Source: a virus
Length of the DNA stretch: 64,000 nucleotides
Strand: one strand, 5' to 3'
Virus record (IMG/VR): IMGVR_UViG_3300030102_007788
Span: 33,139-97,138 of that record
The notes under the pieces are model-generated. The model worked only from the letters and a program-made list of their open reading frames with translations, searched no databases and was not told the DNA's origin. The position numbers and the translations under genes were made by a program. Of the stretch, positions 1-8,856 are shown in pieces. Each line of letters opens with the position of its first letter. The stretch's first letter is position 1.

Positions 1-1298
1 TTCTTGGCCGCAGGGAACCCTCCGAAAGGTAATTCACCTGCTGGTATTTCGCAGCCGCCTTTGTTGATATTGACTGATCCGCCCTGAGGGTAAAGGGCGC
101 TTTTTGTAGCTCCCCATCTTAAGCGACATCCCTGAAGTGTTTTAGAACATTGATCAGCAGCCCAAAAATTCTTGTTAGGTGGGGGTTTTGGGGTCCCTCC
201 GTCTCTTTGTTTTAAGGTTCTCCTGCAGACAAAGTAGTATTTTACTTTTGTGGTTTCATCTACGGTATATACATAGTTGCCGGGATCGTAATCTTCGTTA
301 GCACTGTAAAGGCCTTTATCTTTTTTATGAAAATTTTCTGCAGCTATAGTTTGATTTCCAGCCTCCCTCCATATACTTAGATCTGCGTCAGTGGCAGCGG
401 GGGGAGCATTCTTTAACATCCCTATATTTTTAATATTGTCATTTTCTTGGTCGGTTTTTCCATCTGCTCTAAGAGTATCGAGACCAGCTCTTTCTAGTAA
501 GGGTAGATTTTCACCATCAGCTTCGCCGTTTATATACTTTTCCCATTTTTCAAGTTCAGGATCGTTGTACGGATGCTGATACCAACAGCCTAAACCTCTA
601 TATTGCCAAGAGCATTTATCGGCTAGTATTGTTCTTTTTGGAAGTTTGATATTTTCCAAGTCTAATACAGAGCTTAATTGATATACCAAATTTGCTTTAT
701 TCTCCGTTTGTTTTCTTTCTATGAAATAAACATCGCTTGGTAGGTAAGCAAACGGGTCAGGTTCATATCCGTCAGGTAAAGAATTGGTATGCGCTCCGAT
801 TGCGGCTTCCTTGCTAATTCCAAAGTTAGACGAGTCCAAATATTTTGCAAAGGTCCTCTTTCTTGTCACTTTTGCTCCTACAATATCTCCCATTTTTCTT
901 ATTTGATATTTTAAGAAATTTAATTGACTGATTCCGTCTTCTGTATTGGTCGCTAAACTAAGAGTAGGTTGTGGGGTACTGCCTTTAGTTGTGGATTCAA
1001 AACCTTCAGCCATAATCGGCGCCGGGAAGAAAGCTTTACCTTGCCAAGTGATATAAGAATTGAAAACTTTTATATTATTGTGAAACCTTAGAATACCTCC
1101 TTCAACTTGTGATCTGTCTGTTAACCCTAGTTCTTGGGCGTCTTTTTCTAGATCTATGCTTAAATCTTTTGCTAATGACCGAATATCGATTTCGAATAAG
1201 GTTATGATGGAAGAAGGGGTTAAGTTAGATAGCTCCGCATTTAGAGACCTTATAGAGTTTCTACTTTGAGCTGCGTTTCTTGTGTCGTAATCTGGCAT
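1..1298 (-). CDS. Lambda gpL-like minor tail protein, 3' end cut by window edge
   Basis: Reading the minus strand from the ATG at 1298 gives 432 codons without a stop, so the gene runs off the left edge. The C-terminal part has the gpL signature: C229 and C238, then C384 and C391 (DQCSKTLQGCRLRWG), followed by LPFGGFP near residue 423. In lambda, gpL sits at the tail tip and its four cysteines hold an Fe-S cluster. This protein is much longer than the roughly 230 residues of lambda gpL, mostly because about 145 residues lie between the two cysteine pairs. It starts one base after the stop of the upstream gpM-like gene, which is the gene order of lambda. The family call is strong; the insertion is of unknown function. 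Confidence 0.85.
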   Translation of the reverse strand, partial: MPDYDTRNAAQSRNSIRSLNAELSNLTPSSIITLFEIDIRSLAKDLSIDLEKDAQELGLTDRSQVEGGILRFHNNIKVFNSYITWQGKAFFPAPIMAEGFESTTKGSTPQPTLSLATNTEDGISQLNFLKYQIRKMGDIVGAKVTRKRTFAKYLDSSNFGISKEAAIGAHTNSLPDGYEPDPFAYLPSDVYFIERKQTENKANLVYQLSSVLDLENIKLPKRTILADKCSWQYRGLGCWYQHPYNDPELEKWEKYINGEADGENLPLLERAGLDTLRADGKTDQENDNIKNIGMLKNAPPAATDADLSIWREAGNQTIAAENFHKKDKGLYSANEDYDPGNYVYTVDETTKVKYYFVCRRTLKQRDGGTPKPPPNKNFWAADQCSKTLQGCRLRWGATKSALYPQGGSVNINKGGCEIPAGELPFGGFPAAK

Positions 1299-1299
1299 T

Positions 1300-1884
1300 T
1301 TAATTATTGGTTTCTACGAAAGATGCTTTAATACTATGGTTGTCAACAAAAGCAAAAGACGAAGAAAAGTTAGAGCAGTAGAACCTTTTTTTATAGCCTC
1401 CGTCGGCGTATACTGCGGGTAGATGCTGGACAACAAAACTTTCAACCCCTTTTCGGGCTCTTAAAAAGTGCATTATTGCTTTAGTCTCCTTGTCTGTTCT
1501 CATGTCAAAAGAAACATCGAGTTTCATTAGGGAGTTGTTTATTCCATCTGGAATTCGTTGTTCGTAACCGTTTTGAAAAACTACTGTGTTGGTTTTTGGT
1601 TGAAAATTGGTGGTAGCATTGTAAGAAGGAATCCAGATGAACTGAGGCACTTTTTGCGCTCCTGCAATTTCTGAATTGCCTAAATGCTCTGTATACCCTC
1701 CCCAGAACTCAGTATTTGTAACAGCTGTGTTTAGTGGCACAGCCTTTAAAGCGTAATAATACTTTACCGTTTTGGGTATTAAACCGGAGGGTCTTAGTAG
1801 TTCTTGCACTAAAACTATGTCGTTTTTAGCGTAAGTCCTATTCAGTCTGTGTAGGTCAATATCGTATATGCTGTCAGTTGCCAT
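1300..1884 (-). CDS. Lambda gpM-like minor tail protein
   Basis: A 194-residue protein starting MATDSIYDIDLH. An ATG further upstream is open (from 1989) but would run into the divergent gene; the start at 1884 has an AAGGAAA ribosome site just before it. Residues around FQNGYEQRIPDGINN match the conserved segment of the phage minor tail protein M family, whose members act at the tail tip with gpL. The C-terminal half (SLMKLDVSFDMR, then HFLRARKGVESFVVQHLP) also fits that family. It lies directly before the gpL-like gene. Confidence 0.8.
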   Translation of the reverse strand: MATDSIYDIDLHRLNRTYAKNDIVLVQELLRPSGLIPKTVKYYYALKAVPLNTAVTNTEFWGGYTEHLGNSEIAGAQKVPQFIWIPSYNATTNFQPKTNTVVFQNGYEQRIPDGINNSLMKLDVSFDMRTDKETKAIMHFLRARKGVESFVVQHLPAVYADGGYKKRFYCSNFSSSFAFVDNHSIKASFVETNN

Positions 1885-1945
1885 TTTCCTTGTACCTTTA
1901 TTATTATAATACACTGAAAAAAGAGTGTAAAATAAAGATAAGGTA
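1885..1945. promoter_or_regulatory. Divergent late-type promoter region
   Basis: This short gap separates the minus-strand tail-tip genes from the plus-strand virion genes. On the plus strand AGTGTAAAAT lies at 1924-1933 before the ATG at 1946; on the minus strand AGTGTATTAT lies at 1915-1906 before the ATG at 1884. Both resemble AGTGTAATAT boxes found before other genes in the window. Promoter function is inferred from recurrence and placement. Confidence 0.5.
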
Positions 1946-2824
1946 ATGTTAGGTAGAATTACAAGGGAAGCTGAAAAGCTCACAATCAACGGTAGCGGAA
2001 TAGAAGGAATTCAATCCTTATCGGCTTCTTATAGCTCTGTAGCCAAACCAGTAATAGGATTGGGCGTAAAGCCTGAGATTTCAGCAGATCCTCACAGTTC
2101 TTTTGGGTATTATCCAGAGGGGCCACAGCAGGCTTCTTTGCAGGTAAACACCTTAATGACTCATTTTTTACCAAATCCTGATGAATTTAGCAGTTATAAG
2201 TCCCGAGACCCGCTCCAAAATTATACAGGTCAGTTTCCTTTTAGCGGAATTATAGACCATGGGACTAAAAAGTTCTATTTTACAGAGGGATACTTGGAGA
2301 CTTACTCTGTTAGTTGTGGAATTGGAGAAATACCTCAAAGCTCAACAAGTGCAGTTATTTATGGCAATTTTGGCACCGGAGCTAAATTTGATTCGTGGCA
2401 GCAGTATAATGATGGAGTAACGAGCCCAAACCTTAATATAGCAAGTTATGGGTCTATGGAAATTAATCTAGACACTTTTACAACCAACCGAGTAAATTCT
2501 TTTAATGTAAATATTGCCACACCTAGAATTCCTTTATATGCAATAGGTATCGACCAGCCTACTGGAGTAATCGCTGGCACACCAATCGAAGTTAATGTAA
2601 ATTTTCAAATTGAAGCTGATGATTACGAAATAAAAAATATGCGCCTGAGCCCCGGCGAAACAGTTTTCAAAAATACAATAATAACTTTGAAAGAAAACAA
2701 TTCTCACAATATATTAATTAGGTACTCTTTTGATAACATGTTGTTATCCTCGGAGTCCTTTAATGGAAGTAACAATTCAAACGCTACCGTTGATTTTAAT
2801 TTAAGATCTTTCATTTTAAGGTAA
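1946..2824 (+). CDS. Virion structural protein, paralogue 1 of 3
   Basis: A 292-residue beta-rich protein without recognised enzymatic motifs. It begins with a segment (KLTINGSGIEGIQSLSASYS) that has the same layout as the starts of the next two genes: a short strand, a V/I-NG turn, an S-rich strand, then a P-x-x-x-x-G stretch. All three proteins of 292-303 residues stand in tandem and appear to hold two similar beta domains each. Their place between tail-tip genes and a large TIG-repeat protein suggests a tail or tail-decorating role. Tail tube-like folds are possible but not shown. Confidence 0.6.
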   Translation: MLGRITREAEKLTINGSGIEGIQSLSASYSSVAKPVIGLGVKPEISADPHSSFGYYPEGPQQASLQVNTLMTHFLPNPDEFSSYKSRDPLQNYTGQFPFSGIIDHGTKKFYFTEGYLETYSVSCGIGEIPQSSTSAVIYGNFGTGAKFDSWQQYNDGVTSPNLNIASYGSMEINLDTFTTNRVNSFNVNIATPRIPLYAIGIDQPTGVIAGTPIEVNVNFQIEADDYEIKNMRLSPGETVFKNTIITLKENNSHNILIRYSFDNMLLSSESFNGSNNSNATVDFNLRSFILR

Positions 2825-2828
2825 AAAT

Positions 2829-2838
2829 AGTGTAATAT
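2829..2838 (+). promoter_or_regulatory. AGTGTAATAT box, candidate late promoter
   Basis: Exact AGTGTAATAT 11 bases before the ATG at 2850, with AAAAAAGG between them as a possible ribosome site. The same ten bases occur at 11648 and 36429, again just before start codons. Confidence 0.5.
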
Positions 2839-2849
2839 CAAAAAAGGTT

Positions 2850-3761
2850 ATGGCAAGAATATTTTACGATAAGGCTCCGGTTGAAATTCAGGTGGGTACC
2901 TACAGGGAAACCCTGATAGCGACTGACTGTAGCATAAACTTCAATAACTCTCAGTCCCCTATCTATTCTGTTGGTAAAAAAGGGCCTATCGGCCAGTTTC
3001 CTTCGGCAGCAAGAGCTGGAGACATGTCTTTTAATTTCTTAACCACAATAACAGGAAATTTTGATTCTATAGTGGGAGTTTCTACATCTACTCAGGGTAA
3101 TATTATTAACTACCTAGCAGATGCAATTAAAAATTCAACAGATTCTGAGGCCAGCGGAGTTATTGTAAAATGCGCAGGAGTAAGTGGCGTTGGTTTTCTT
3201 AATTCTTACAGTTTTAATACTACGGCTAATAGCATTTCCTCTTCTAGCGCAGCATTCACTCTTTTTGGGTCAGGTACGCAGCTGCCTGTTAGTGGGAGAT
3301 TGAGCGGTATTAGTGCTGGAGTTGGTATAGGTGGAACTGAAGCAAGTACAGTTACAACAGGTATTGCTCATGGTAGGTTTACAACTATGCCAGCAGCTTT
3401 AAATACAAAGTTGTATGATGACACTACTGCCGAAAATCCCGCCACTGCAACAATTTATAGTGCAGATTATTCTATAAGTTTTAATCATAACCCAATTTAT
3501 AAAATTGGTCAAGAATTTCCCACCACAACATTTTATACAAACGCTTCTGAATCTTTAAACGTTTCTGAAGACCTTTTCAACTCTGGATTAAAATTTGATG
3601 AAACTGCGGCTAGTTACAATCTTGAAATAAAAGGGTTGGCCGGGGCCGGTACTCTAGGTATGAAGGTAAGGGTTAAAGATGCAAAGCAAATTAGCACTTC
3701 AGCAAGTGTGGGATTAGATGATATTATCAGAACTCAAAAATCCTTAACCGCGGTTTATTAA
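2850..3761 (+). CDS. Virion structural protein, paralogue 2 of 3
   Basis: A 303-residue protein rich in Ser, Thr, Gly and Asn, with the same layout as its two neighbours. Two similar segments are visible: IATDCSINFNNSQSPIYSVG near residue 24 and a second, YSADYSISFNHNPIYKIG, near residue 205. This internal duplication supports two related beta domains. It is preceded by a late-type promoter box and followed after one base by the third paralogue. A tail or other virion surface role is inferred from context only. Confidence 0.6.
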   Translation: MARIFYDKAPVEIQVGTYRETLIATDCSINFNNSQSPIYSVGKKGPIGQFPSAARAGDMSFNFLTTITGNFDSIVGVSTSTQGNIINYLADAIKNSTDSEASGVIVKCAGVSGVGFLNSYSFNTTANSISSSSAAFTLFGSGTQLPVSGRLSGISAGVGIGGTEASTVTTGIAHGRFTTMPAALNTKLYDDTTAENPATATIYSADYSISFNHNPIYKIGQEFPTTTFYTNASESLNVSEDLFNSGLKFDETAASYNLEIKGLAGAGTLGMKVRVKDAKQISTSASVGLDDIIRTQKSLTAVY

Positions 3762-3762
3762 T

Positions 3763-4650
3763 GTGTTTTATACTGCCAATAATTCTAAATTACAGGTAAA
3801 CGGAAATGAAATTTTAGCTTCCGACGCTCAAATTTCTTTACAAACCAACTTACAACCCAACTACAATATAACACAGAGGCACACCGCTGATTTTAGGGCA
3901 ACTAACGGTGTGGGAGGCACCCTTTCGTTTAACTATTACTTAACTGGGGTGGACTATTTTAAAAGTTTTATAACAGGTCAAGCGGAGATGCCCTTCACTG
4001 CGAGTCAGGTTATTTCTGGCAATTTTGGCGGTTTAAATTTTGACAGCGGTTACTTAACTTCTTATTCAGTTAATTTTGGGCCTAATGCTTTAGCCACAGC
4101 TAATGCTTCAATATCTTTTTTTGATCAGTTAAATGGGGAATTTGACCCTACAGTTGAACAGGCTCCTACGGATAAAGAGGTCCTGAACTTTAAGAACGCT
4201 ACCGTGTCTCATTATATCCCAATAACCAATGAAACTTTGTCGGGGACTGTAGACGAGTTTGTGGAGGGAACTTTTAATTATGATTGTGAGGTAAAACCGG
4301 TTTATTTAATGGGAGAAACAAAGCCGAGTTCTGTAAACTTTGGACCTAAAAACGTAAGCATGAATTTTGAAACCGATAACCCTACCGGTTATTTACCTTT
4401 TTCAGGAAACACGGCTAGAATTTCCGTAGGGCTGCAAAACTCACAAGGAACTCAGGTTGAAGCTTTTACGTGTTCTGGGGTTATGAGGGGTAGGAATTTA
4501 GCTACTTCAGTTGGAGACTATATTAAGCAAACCATTAACATAACCCAAGCCTCAACACAGGGGACAAATGTATATGTAGCGAGCATAATTGACAGTAATG
4601 GAGTGGCAGGAAACATAGGAGCAGGTACTAGTGGAGGAGGTAACGTATAA
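3763..4650 (+). CDS. Virion structural protein, paralogue 3 of 3
   Basis: A 295-residue protein starting MFYTANNSKLQVNGNE. It again shows two similar segments, QISLQTNLQPNYNI near residue 23 and CEVKPVYLMG near residue 177, and a Gly-rich C-terminus (GNIGAGTSGGGNV). Its stop overlaps the start of the TIG-repeat protein by one base (TAATG), so translation of the two is probably coupled. No catalytic motif is visible. Confidence 0.6.
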   Translation: MFYTANNSKLQVNGNEILASDAQISLQTNLQPNYNITQRHTADFRATNGVGGTLSFNYYLTGVDYFKSFITGQAEMPFTASQVISGNFGGLNFDSGYLTSYSVNFGPNALATANASISFFDQLNGEFDPTVEQAPTDKEVLNFKNATVSHYIPITNETLSGTVDEFVEGTFNYDCEVKPVYLMGETKPSSVNFGPKNVSMNFETDNPTGYLPFSGNTARISVGLQNSQGTQVEAFTCSGVMRGRNLATSVGDYIKQTINITQASTQGTNVYVASIIDSNGVAGNIGAGTSGGGNV

Positions 4651-7600
4651 TGCCAGTATATAACCCTAAGAAGAGTTTTACTTTAAGCGGAGAGGGCTTG
4701 AACTTTATTAATAGAGTTTACTTTGGGGAAGATCAAGTCGAAGAGCTATTTTACCTAGGGTCTACCGGCGTGTCTGGGGAAATCCCTTCTTCAGCTATGA
4801 CTGCCGACCTGACCGCTCAGACTAATGACGGCATACTTAATTTAGGCCGTCCTAACATAGTGTTAGATTCTTCTTCTCAGGTCCTTGTAAGTGGCCTACT
4901 TCCCGAATACGTAAGTGGTCAAGCTGGAGACACTATTGTTATATCGGGAGAAAACTTTCATAAGATAACAAATGTAAACTTTGGAGCCGGTTTAGGCAGC
5001 TCGGGTGAATCTGGTCAATTTTCTGTTATATCTGATCAAATCTTAGAAGTAATTGTTCCAACTGGCGCAAGTTATGATGGGGTAACTGTTTTTTCTTCAC
5101 TTAGAACTGGGCTGAATAATAATCAAACTTTTGCTAGCGGAAAATCATACAACAATTTTATTCCTATTCCCAATGTCACAGGCATAAATTCAGGTATGTT
5201 AGCAAAAGACTCAGAGTTTATTATTGGTGGTGTTAATATGTCAGGGGTAACTGGGGTGTCTGTTAATGATATAATATTTAATCAGTCTTCTTTTGAGAAC
5301 CTAGGGAAGACTGGCGTAAAAGTCACAGTCCCTACAGGTTATGCGCAAGGCAGACCAAACCTTTTGTTGCAAAGCGGAGTTTCTCATTTAGCTCCAGAGG
5401 AATTTTCTTTTAACCCTCTAGCTGAAATAGTTGGAGTGAGTGCTGGAAACATTATTGGCTCTCAGATGACAATATCTGGCCACAACTTTAGCTCCGGTAT
5501 GTTCTACACAGGGCTGGGGTCTCTAACAGGGAGTTTAGTGGAAGTTGGGGAAAAGACCGGATTGTTTACGCAAATATCAGACGCTGGGGGGTACAATAGG
5601 CTTAGAGGCTATGTCCCTACGGGTATATCGATTCTTCTTTCGGGAGGTAACATTAGCGCAGGGGTTACGCCTGATATTTTGCATTTGCCTGTTTCAATTT
5701 TTACGCCAGATTATCCTGTCGCGTACCCTAGTGACAAAACTTTTAGACCCGGTATTGGGAGCCCTTCAGTTTCTCTTATATCACCAACCTCTGGAATAGG
5801 GGGAGATCTTGTCACGATCAGCGGAGAAAATTTATTTGGAATTACTGGAGTCGTTTTCGGCGCTGGTAACGCAGGGATAGGGTCGGAGGGTTTTAATTTT
5901 GGTATTACTGAAGTGATTCCCGGTAAACAAATTACCGCAACAGTCCCTCAGGTGAGTTATGATACAGCGGGTGGGTTTCTGGATATTGAGGTATCGGGAG
6001 CTTTTGGTAATGTTGGTATTGAGGAAGGATTTTTTATATATGGTAAACCTAAAATTAATACTATTATCCCGGGAGGATCTGGTATACTTCCCGGGGCAAC
6101 TGGAACCATATACGGAGAAAGACTTTATTCTGGGTCTGAAGTTTTATTGTATGGAGGAAATGGAGGCTTAGCTTCTAGTAACTTTATACAAAAGTTAAAT
6201 ATTAGCGGCTACAGAGGAGATAATGCTGAAATAGTTTTTAGCTACCCTAACTCTTTTGTGACTGGTAACACATATGGGATTAGGGTTGAAAACCAGAGGG
6301 GTTATCATATTAGTCCGACTAATACTTACAAGATAACCGGATTTAATACACCTTCGGTTGGTGGGGTGAGTTTGGTTAGCGGTACCCAAGGAGAATCTGT
6401 GACCATCTCGGGGTATTTTGAAGAAATATCTCCCAGTGGTTTGAAAATAGGAGAGACAGTTGTTAGTGATTTTACTAGAGTTTCAACTACTGGAATCGTA
6501 TTTGACATACCTACAAAAACTACAAGTAACCTGATAAATATTGAGACTAGCGGAGGATTCGCTAGTACTACGGGTATTTTAAATATAGCCCTTAAAGAGC
6601 CTACAATTAGCGGATATTATCACACTCCGTCTTTTACTGGCGTCAATACTTACTACGATTCAAGTGACCAAGTTTTTGCGCAATCTAATGTAATTACAAT
6701 TACAGGGGAAAGACTAAATTTAGTTACAGGTATTGTTTTCTCTGGAAATAACCAACAGTTTGGTATTAACGAGTTTACAAATAAAGATAATAGCAGTTTA
6801 ACTTTCCGCCTCCCAACTGGAATTAACGCTGCGAGTGGTAATTTTATAACAAAAGATTTTAAAAATAGAGACTCTTTAGTGCCGTTGCCCATAAACGTGT
6901 TTAACTTATCGGGGTATAATAATTTTGTATTACCGGGGCAAAACTTAACTCTTAGCGGGACTAATCTAACAGGATTAAATGTTGCCTTTGATCGAGTTCA
7001 AGGTGGTCAAATAATAGTAGAACCTCATCAAAATTTAGTTTCTGGAGGTACGGATGTTTTAGTTTTAACAATGCCGACTGGGGTAGTAGGAGGCACTGCT
7101 GCTTTTTCAGGGCGTAATAGTGACGACTTTTTTAATTTTGCTTTTGATCCAACTCCTGTTGTTACAGGAACCGTAGGGTTTGGGTCAGCCCTGCAGGCCG
7201 GGACAGGAAACTTGATTACCATTACTGGAGTTAACTTTCCAACTGGGGTGTCCTCTGGAGATTTTGCAATAGGAATAACAGGCACAGGAAACTCGTTATC
7301 TAAGCAACAAGTAGACTTGATAAGAATTGAATCGGCTACAGGGGTTGTCGGAGCAGGAACAAATGTAGCTACCTCATTGGGATCTGGGGAATTATCATTT
7401 AGGCTTCCAAATACTTTTATAGGTACTGGGCAATTTTTTATTAACACAGATAATTCGCTTGCGTTCCAAGATGACATAACCGCAGATTTAAATTCAACTG
7501 GAATAGACACCTCTTTGTTAGACTATGACTTTGTTAGAGCTACTACAAATTTTTTAGGTACTAACTTTAAAATTACAGGAGACAGGGTTAACGCGACTGG

Positions 7601-8018
7601 ATATGGGCCTACCAGAGGGGTTACTGGTCAAGCTGTGGAGTTTACCGGGCACGGGCTTAGGGCTGTTAGGGAAGTTTATTTTCAGGCTCCGAGTGGAGAC
7701 TTATTTAATTCTCAATTTAATGCTAGCTCAGACACAAAGCTCACAGCTTATGTTCCAGAAGAAGCAATAGAAGCTCGAGGAACCGCCAATATTATATTTT
7801 CAGGAGGTACAAATCAAGAGGTAGGCCCATTTGAGATTATTTTAGATGCTAGTGTTGTAGAATTTAACATTGTTGAAGAGGACGATGTGCCGACAAGTTC
7901 TAGCAGGGTTGGTAACTTTACGCAAAAAGAAACCATAAACGGAACTGTCTTTCTAGTTACTAGGACTAGGTTTCCAGATGGAACCACAGCTATTGTGAGT
8001 AGCACTCCGCAAGCTTAA
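4650..8018 (+). CDS. Large IPT/TIG-repeat protein, probable tail adhesin or fibre
   Basis: A 1122-residue protein built of repeated Ig-like units. Each unit has a short strand, a phrase like GxxVTISGENLFGITGVVFG, and then a strand ending in VP-TG. Examples start near residues 92, 378, 478, 575 and 680. This is the IPT/TIG pattern, typical of extracellular binding proteins. The segment near the C-terminus (after about residue 1060) differs and may be a separate tip or attachment domain. It follows three virion paralogues, so a host-binding fibre or tail-attached adhesin is the natural reading. Its stop lies inside a TTAA shared with the stop of the convergent oxygenase gene, leaving no room for a terminator. 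Confidence 0.7.
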   Translation: MPVYNPKKSFTLSGEGLNFINRVYFGEDQVEELFYLGSTGVSGEIPSSAMTADLTAQTNDGILNLGRPNIVLDSSSQVLVSGLLPEYVSGQAGDTIVISGENFHKITNVNFGAGLGSSGESGQFSVISDQILEVIVPTGASYDGVTVFSSLRTGLNNNQTFASGKSYNNFIPIPNVTGINSGMLAKDSEFIIGGVNMSGVTGVSVNDIIFNQSSFENLGKTGVKVTVPTGYAQGRPNLLLQSGVSHLAPEEFSFNPLAEIVGVSAGNIIGSQMTISGHNFSSGMFYTGLGSLTGSLVEVGEKTGLFTQISDAGGYNRLRGYVPTGISILLSGGNISAGVTPDILHLPVSIFTPDYPVAYPSDKTFRPGIGSPSVSLISPTSGIGGDLVTISGENLFGITGVVFGAGNAGIGSEGFNFGITEVIPGKQITATVPQVSYDTAGGFLDIEVSGAFGNVGIEEGFFIYGKPKINTIIPGGSGILPGATGTIYGERLYSGSEVLLYGGNGGLASSNFIQKLNISGYRGDNAEIVFSYPNSFVTGNTYGIRVENQRGYHISPTNTYKITGFNTPSVGGVSLVSGTQGESVTISGYFEEISPSGLKIGETVVSDFTRVSTTGIVFDIPTKTTSNLINIETSGGFASTTGILNIALKEPTISGYYHTPSFTGVNTYYDSSDQVFAQSNVITITGERLNLVTGIVFSGNNQQFGINEFTNKDNSSLTFRLPTGINAASGNFITKDFKNRDSLVPLPINVFNLSGYNNFVLPGQNLTLSGTNLTGLNVAFDRVQGGQIIVEPHQNLVSGGTDVLVLTMPTGVVGGTAAFSGRNSDDFFNFAFDPTPVVTGTVGFGSALQAGTGNLITITGVNFPTGVSSGDFAIGITGTGNSLSKQQVDLIRIESATGVVGAGTNVATSLGSGELSFRLPNTFIGTGQFFINTDNSLAFQDDITADLNSTGIDTSLLDYDFVRATTNFLGTNFKITGDRVNATGYGPTRGVTGQAVEFTGHGLRAVREVYFQAPSGDLFNSQFNASSDTKLTAYVPEEAIEARGTANIIFSGGTNQEVGPFEIILDASVVEFNIVEEDDVPTSSSRVGNFTQKETINGTVFLVTRTRFPDGTTAIVSSTPQA

Positions 8019-8650
8019 CGCTCCCAATTATCATACCTTGCATTAAAGGCTATAGATACTCTCATTGCTTCAGTTGGGTTAGGGTCAACGTAGTGCATTA
8101 GCCAAGATGGGAATATCACAATTTTCCCTTCTTTTACTTCATATGTAAAAAGACTGCTATCGTATTTATTTTTGTTTCTATACCAATTTATATCCCCTTC
8201 AAAAGATAACTCTGGACATGCTATAACGTGCTGGGGGCGTGGGTCTAAAAAGTGAATTAAGCCAGAATTGTGTGGAAAGTTTACGTAATAGCATCCTGAG
8301 TAATGGTTTGATGGGTGAATGTGGGGCGGATTAAAATTTCCTTTTAAATTAACGTTTAGCCAAGCCTCTGGCTTCTCCCATTTTCCTTTTCTCCAAGAAT
8401 GTTCTTTTTCTACATTGTTGAGTAGTTTCAATGTTTGAATTTGAAAAAAGTTATAAAGCTCTGGAACAGCATCAAAATCTAGTTCATCTCCACCGTAAGA
8501 GTCAAGGGATGGGTTAATATCTTTGTTATCGTTGATGTGTGTTTTCGCTATTGGGTGATTGGTTATGTAATCAAGGATCTGTTTTTTGAACTTATCATGA
8601 TAAGGAAAATCGAATTCCCAAAAATCGGTAACAAACAAATCGCGTTTCAT
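8015..8650 (-). CDS. 2OG-Fe(II) oxygenase of the phage/TIGR02466 type
   Basis: A 211-residue protein with the family layout PHIHPSNHYSGCYYV (H110 and H112), HFLDPR, then PSWLMHYVDPNP (H186) and RVSIAFN (R197). These should hold iron and 2-oxoglutarate. Enzymes of this group hydroxylate proteins or small molecules; the substrate here cannot be told. The gene ends inside the overlap with the TIG-repeat gene and overlaps the upstream 69-residue gene by four bases (ATGA). Confidence 0.8.
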   Translation of the reverse strand: MKRDLFVTDFWEFDFPYHDKFKKQILDYITNHPIAKTHINDNKDINPSLDSYGGDELDFDAVPELYNFFQIQTLKLLNNVEKEHSWRKGKWEKPEAWLNVNLKGNFNPPHIHPSNHYSGCYYVNFPHNSGLIHFLDPRPQHVIACPELSFEGDINWYRNKNKYDSSLFTYEVKEGKIVIFPSWLMHYVDPNPTEAMRVSIAFNARYDNWER

Positions 8651-8856
8651 AAATCAGCTTCTCCTATATCTATAAAGTACAAAAGTCTATAAAGCCTTTC
8701 TGTCCCTTCCTGATTAAAAATGTCAATAGGCATATCCATATTTAGATCACTGTTTGGAGTATGTAACCATGTCTCAACATAATTATCGTCCATGACATCA
8801 CAACATTCGTTAACTAAATTTACAAATTCTATTAATTTTTCTTTTTTAACATGCAT
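8647..8856 (-). CDS. Small protein resembling the MbcA/ParS/Xre toxin-binding domain
   Basis: A 69-residue protein. The C-terminal two thirds read WLHTPNSDLNMDMPIDIF followed by a short helix ending DIGEADL, which matches the WL..PN..L....P..L pattern of the antitoxin C-terminal domain (DUF2384). The usual DNA-binding N-terminal domain is missing and no RES-type toxin gene is next to it. Overlaps the aminotransferase gene by 11 bases. A stand-alone toxin neutraliser is one possibility; the call rests on a short motif. Confidence 0.45.
   Translation of the reverse strand: MHVKKEKLIEFVNLVNECCDVMDDNYVETWLHTPNSDLNMDMPIDIFNQEGTERLYRLLYFIDIGEADL

Noticed and set aside
391-579. Plus-strand ORF of 62 residues
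   Set aside because: It lies in the antisense of the gpL-like gene, whose motifs are clear.
7028-7510. 160-residue minus-strand ORF
   Set aside because: Shadow of the TIG-repeat gene; its composition follows the repeats on the other strand.
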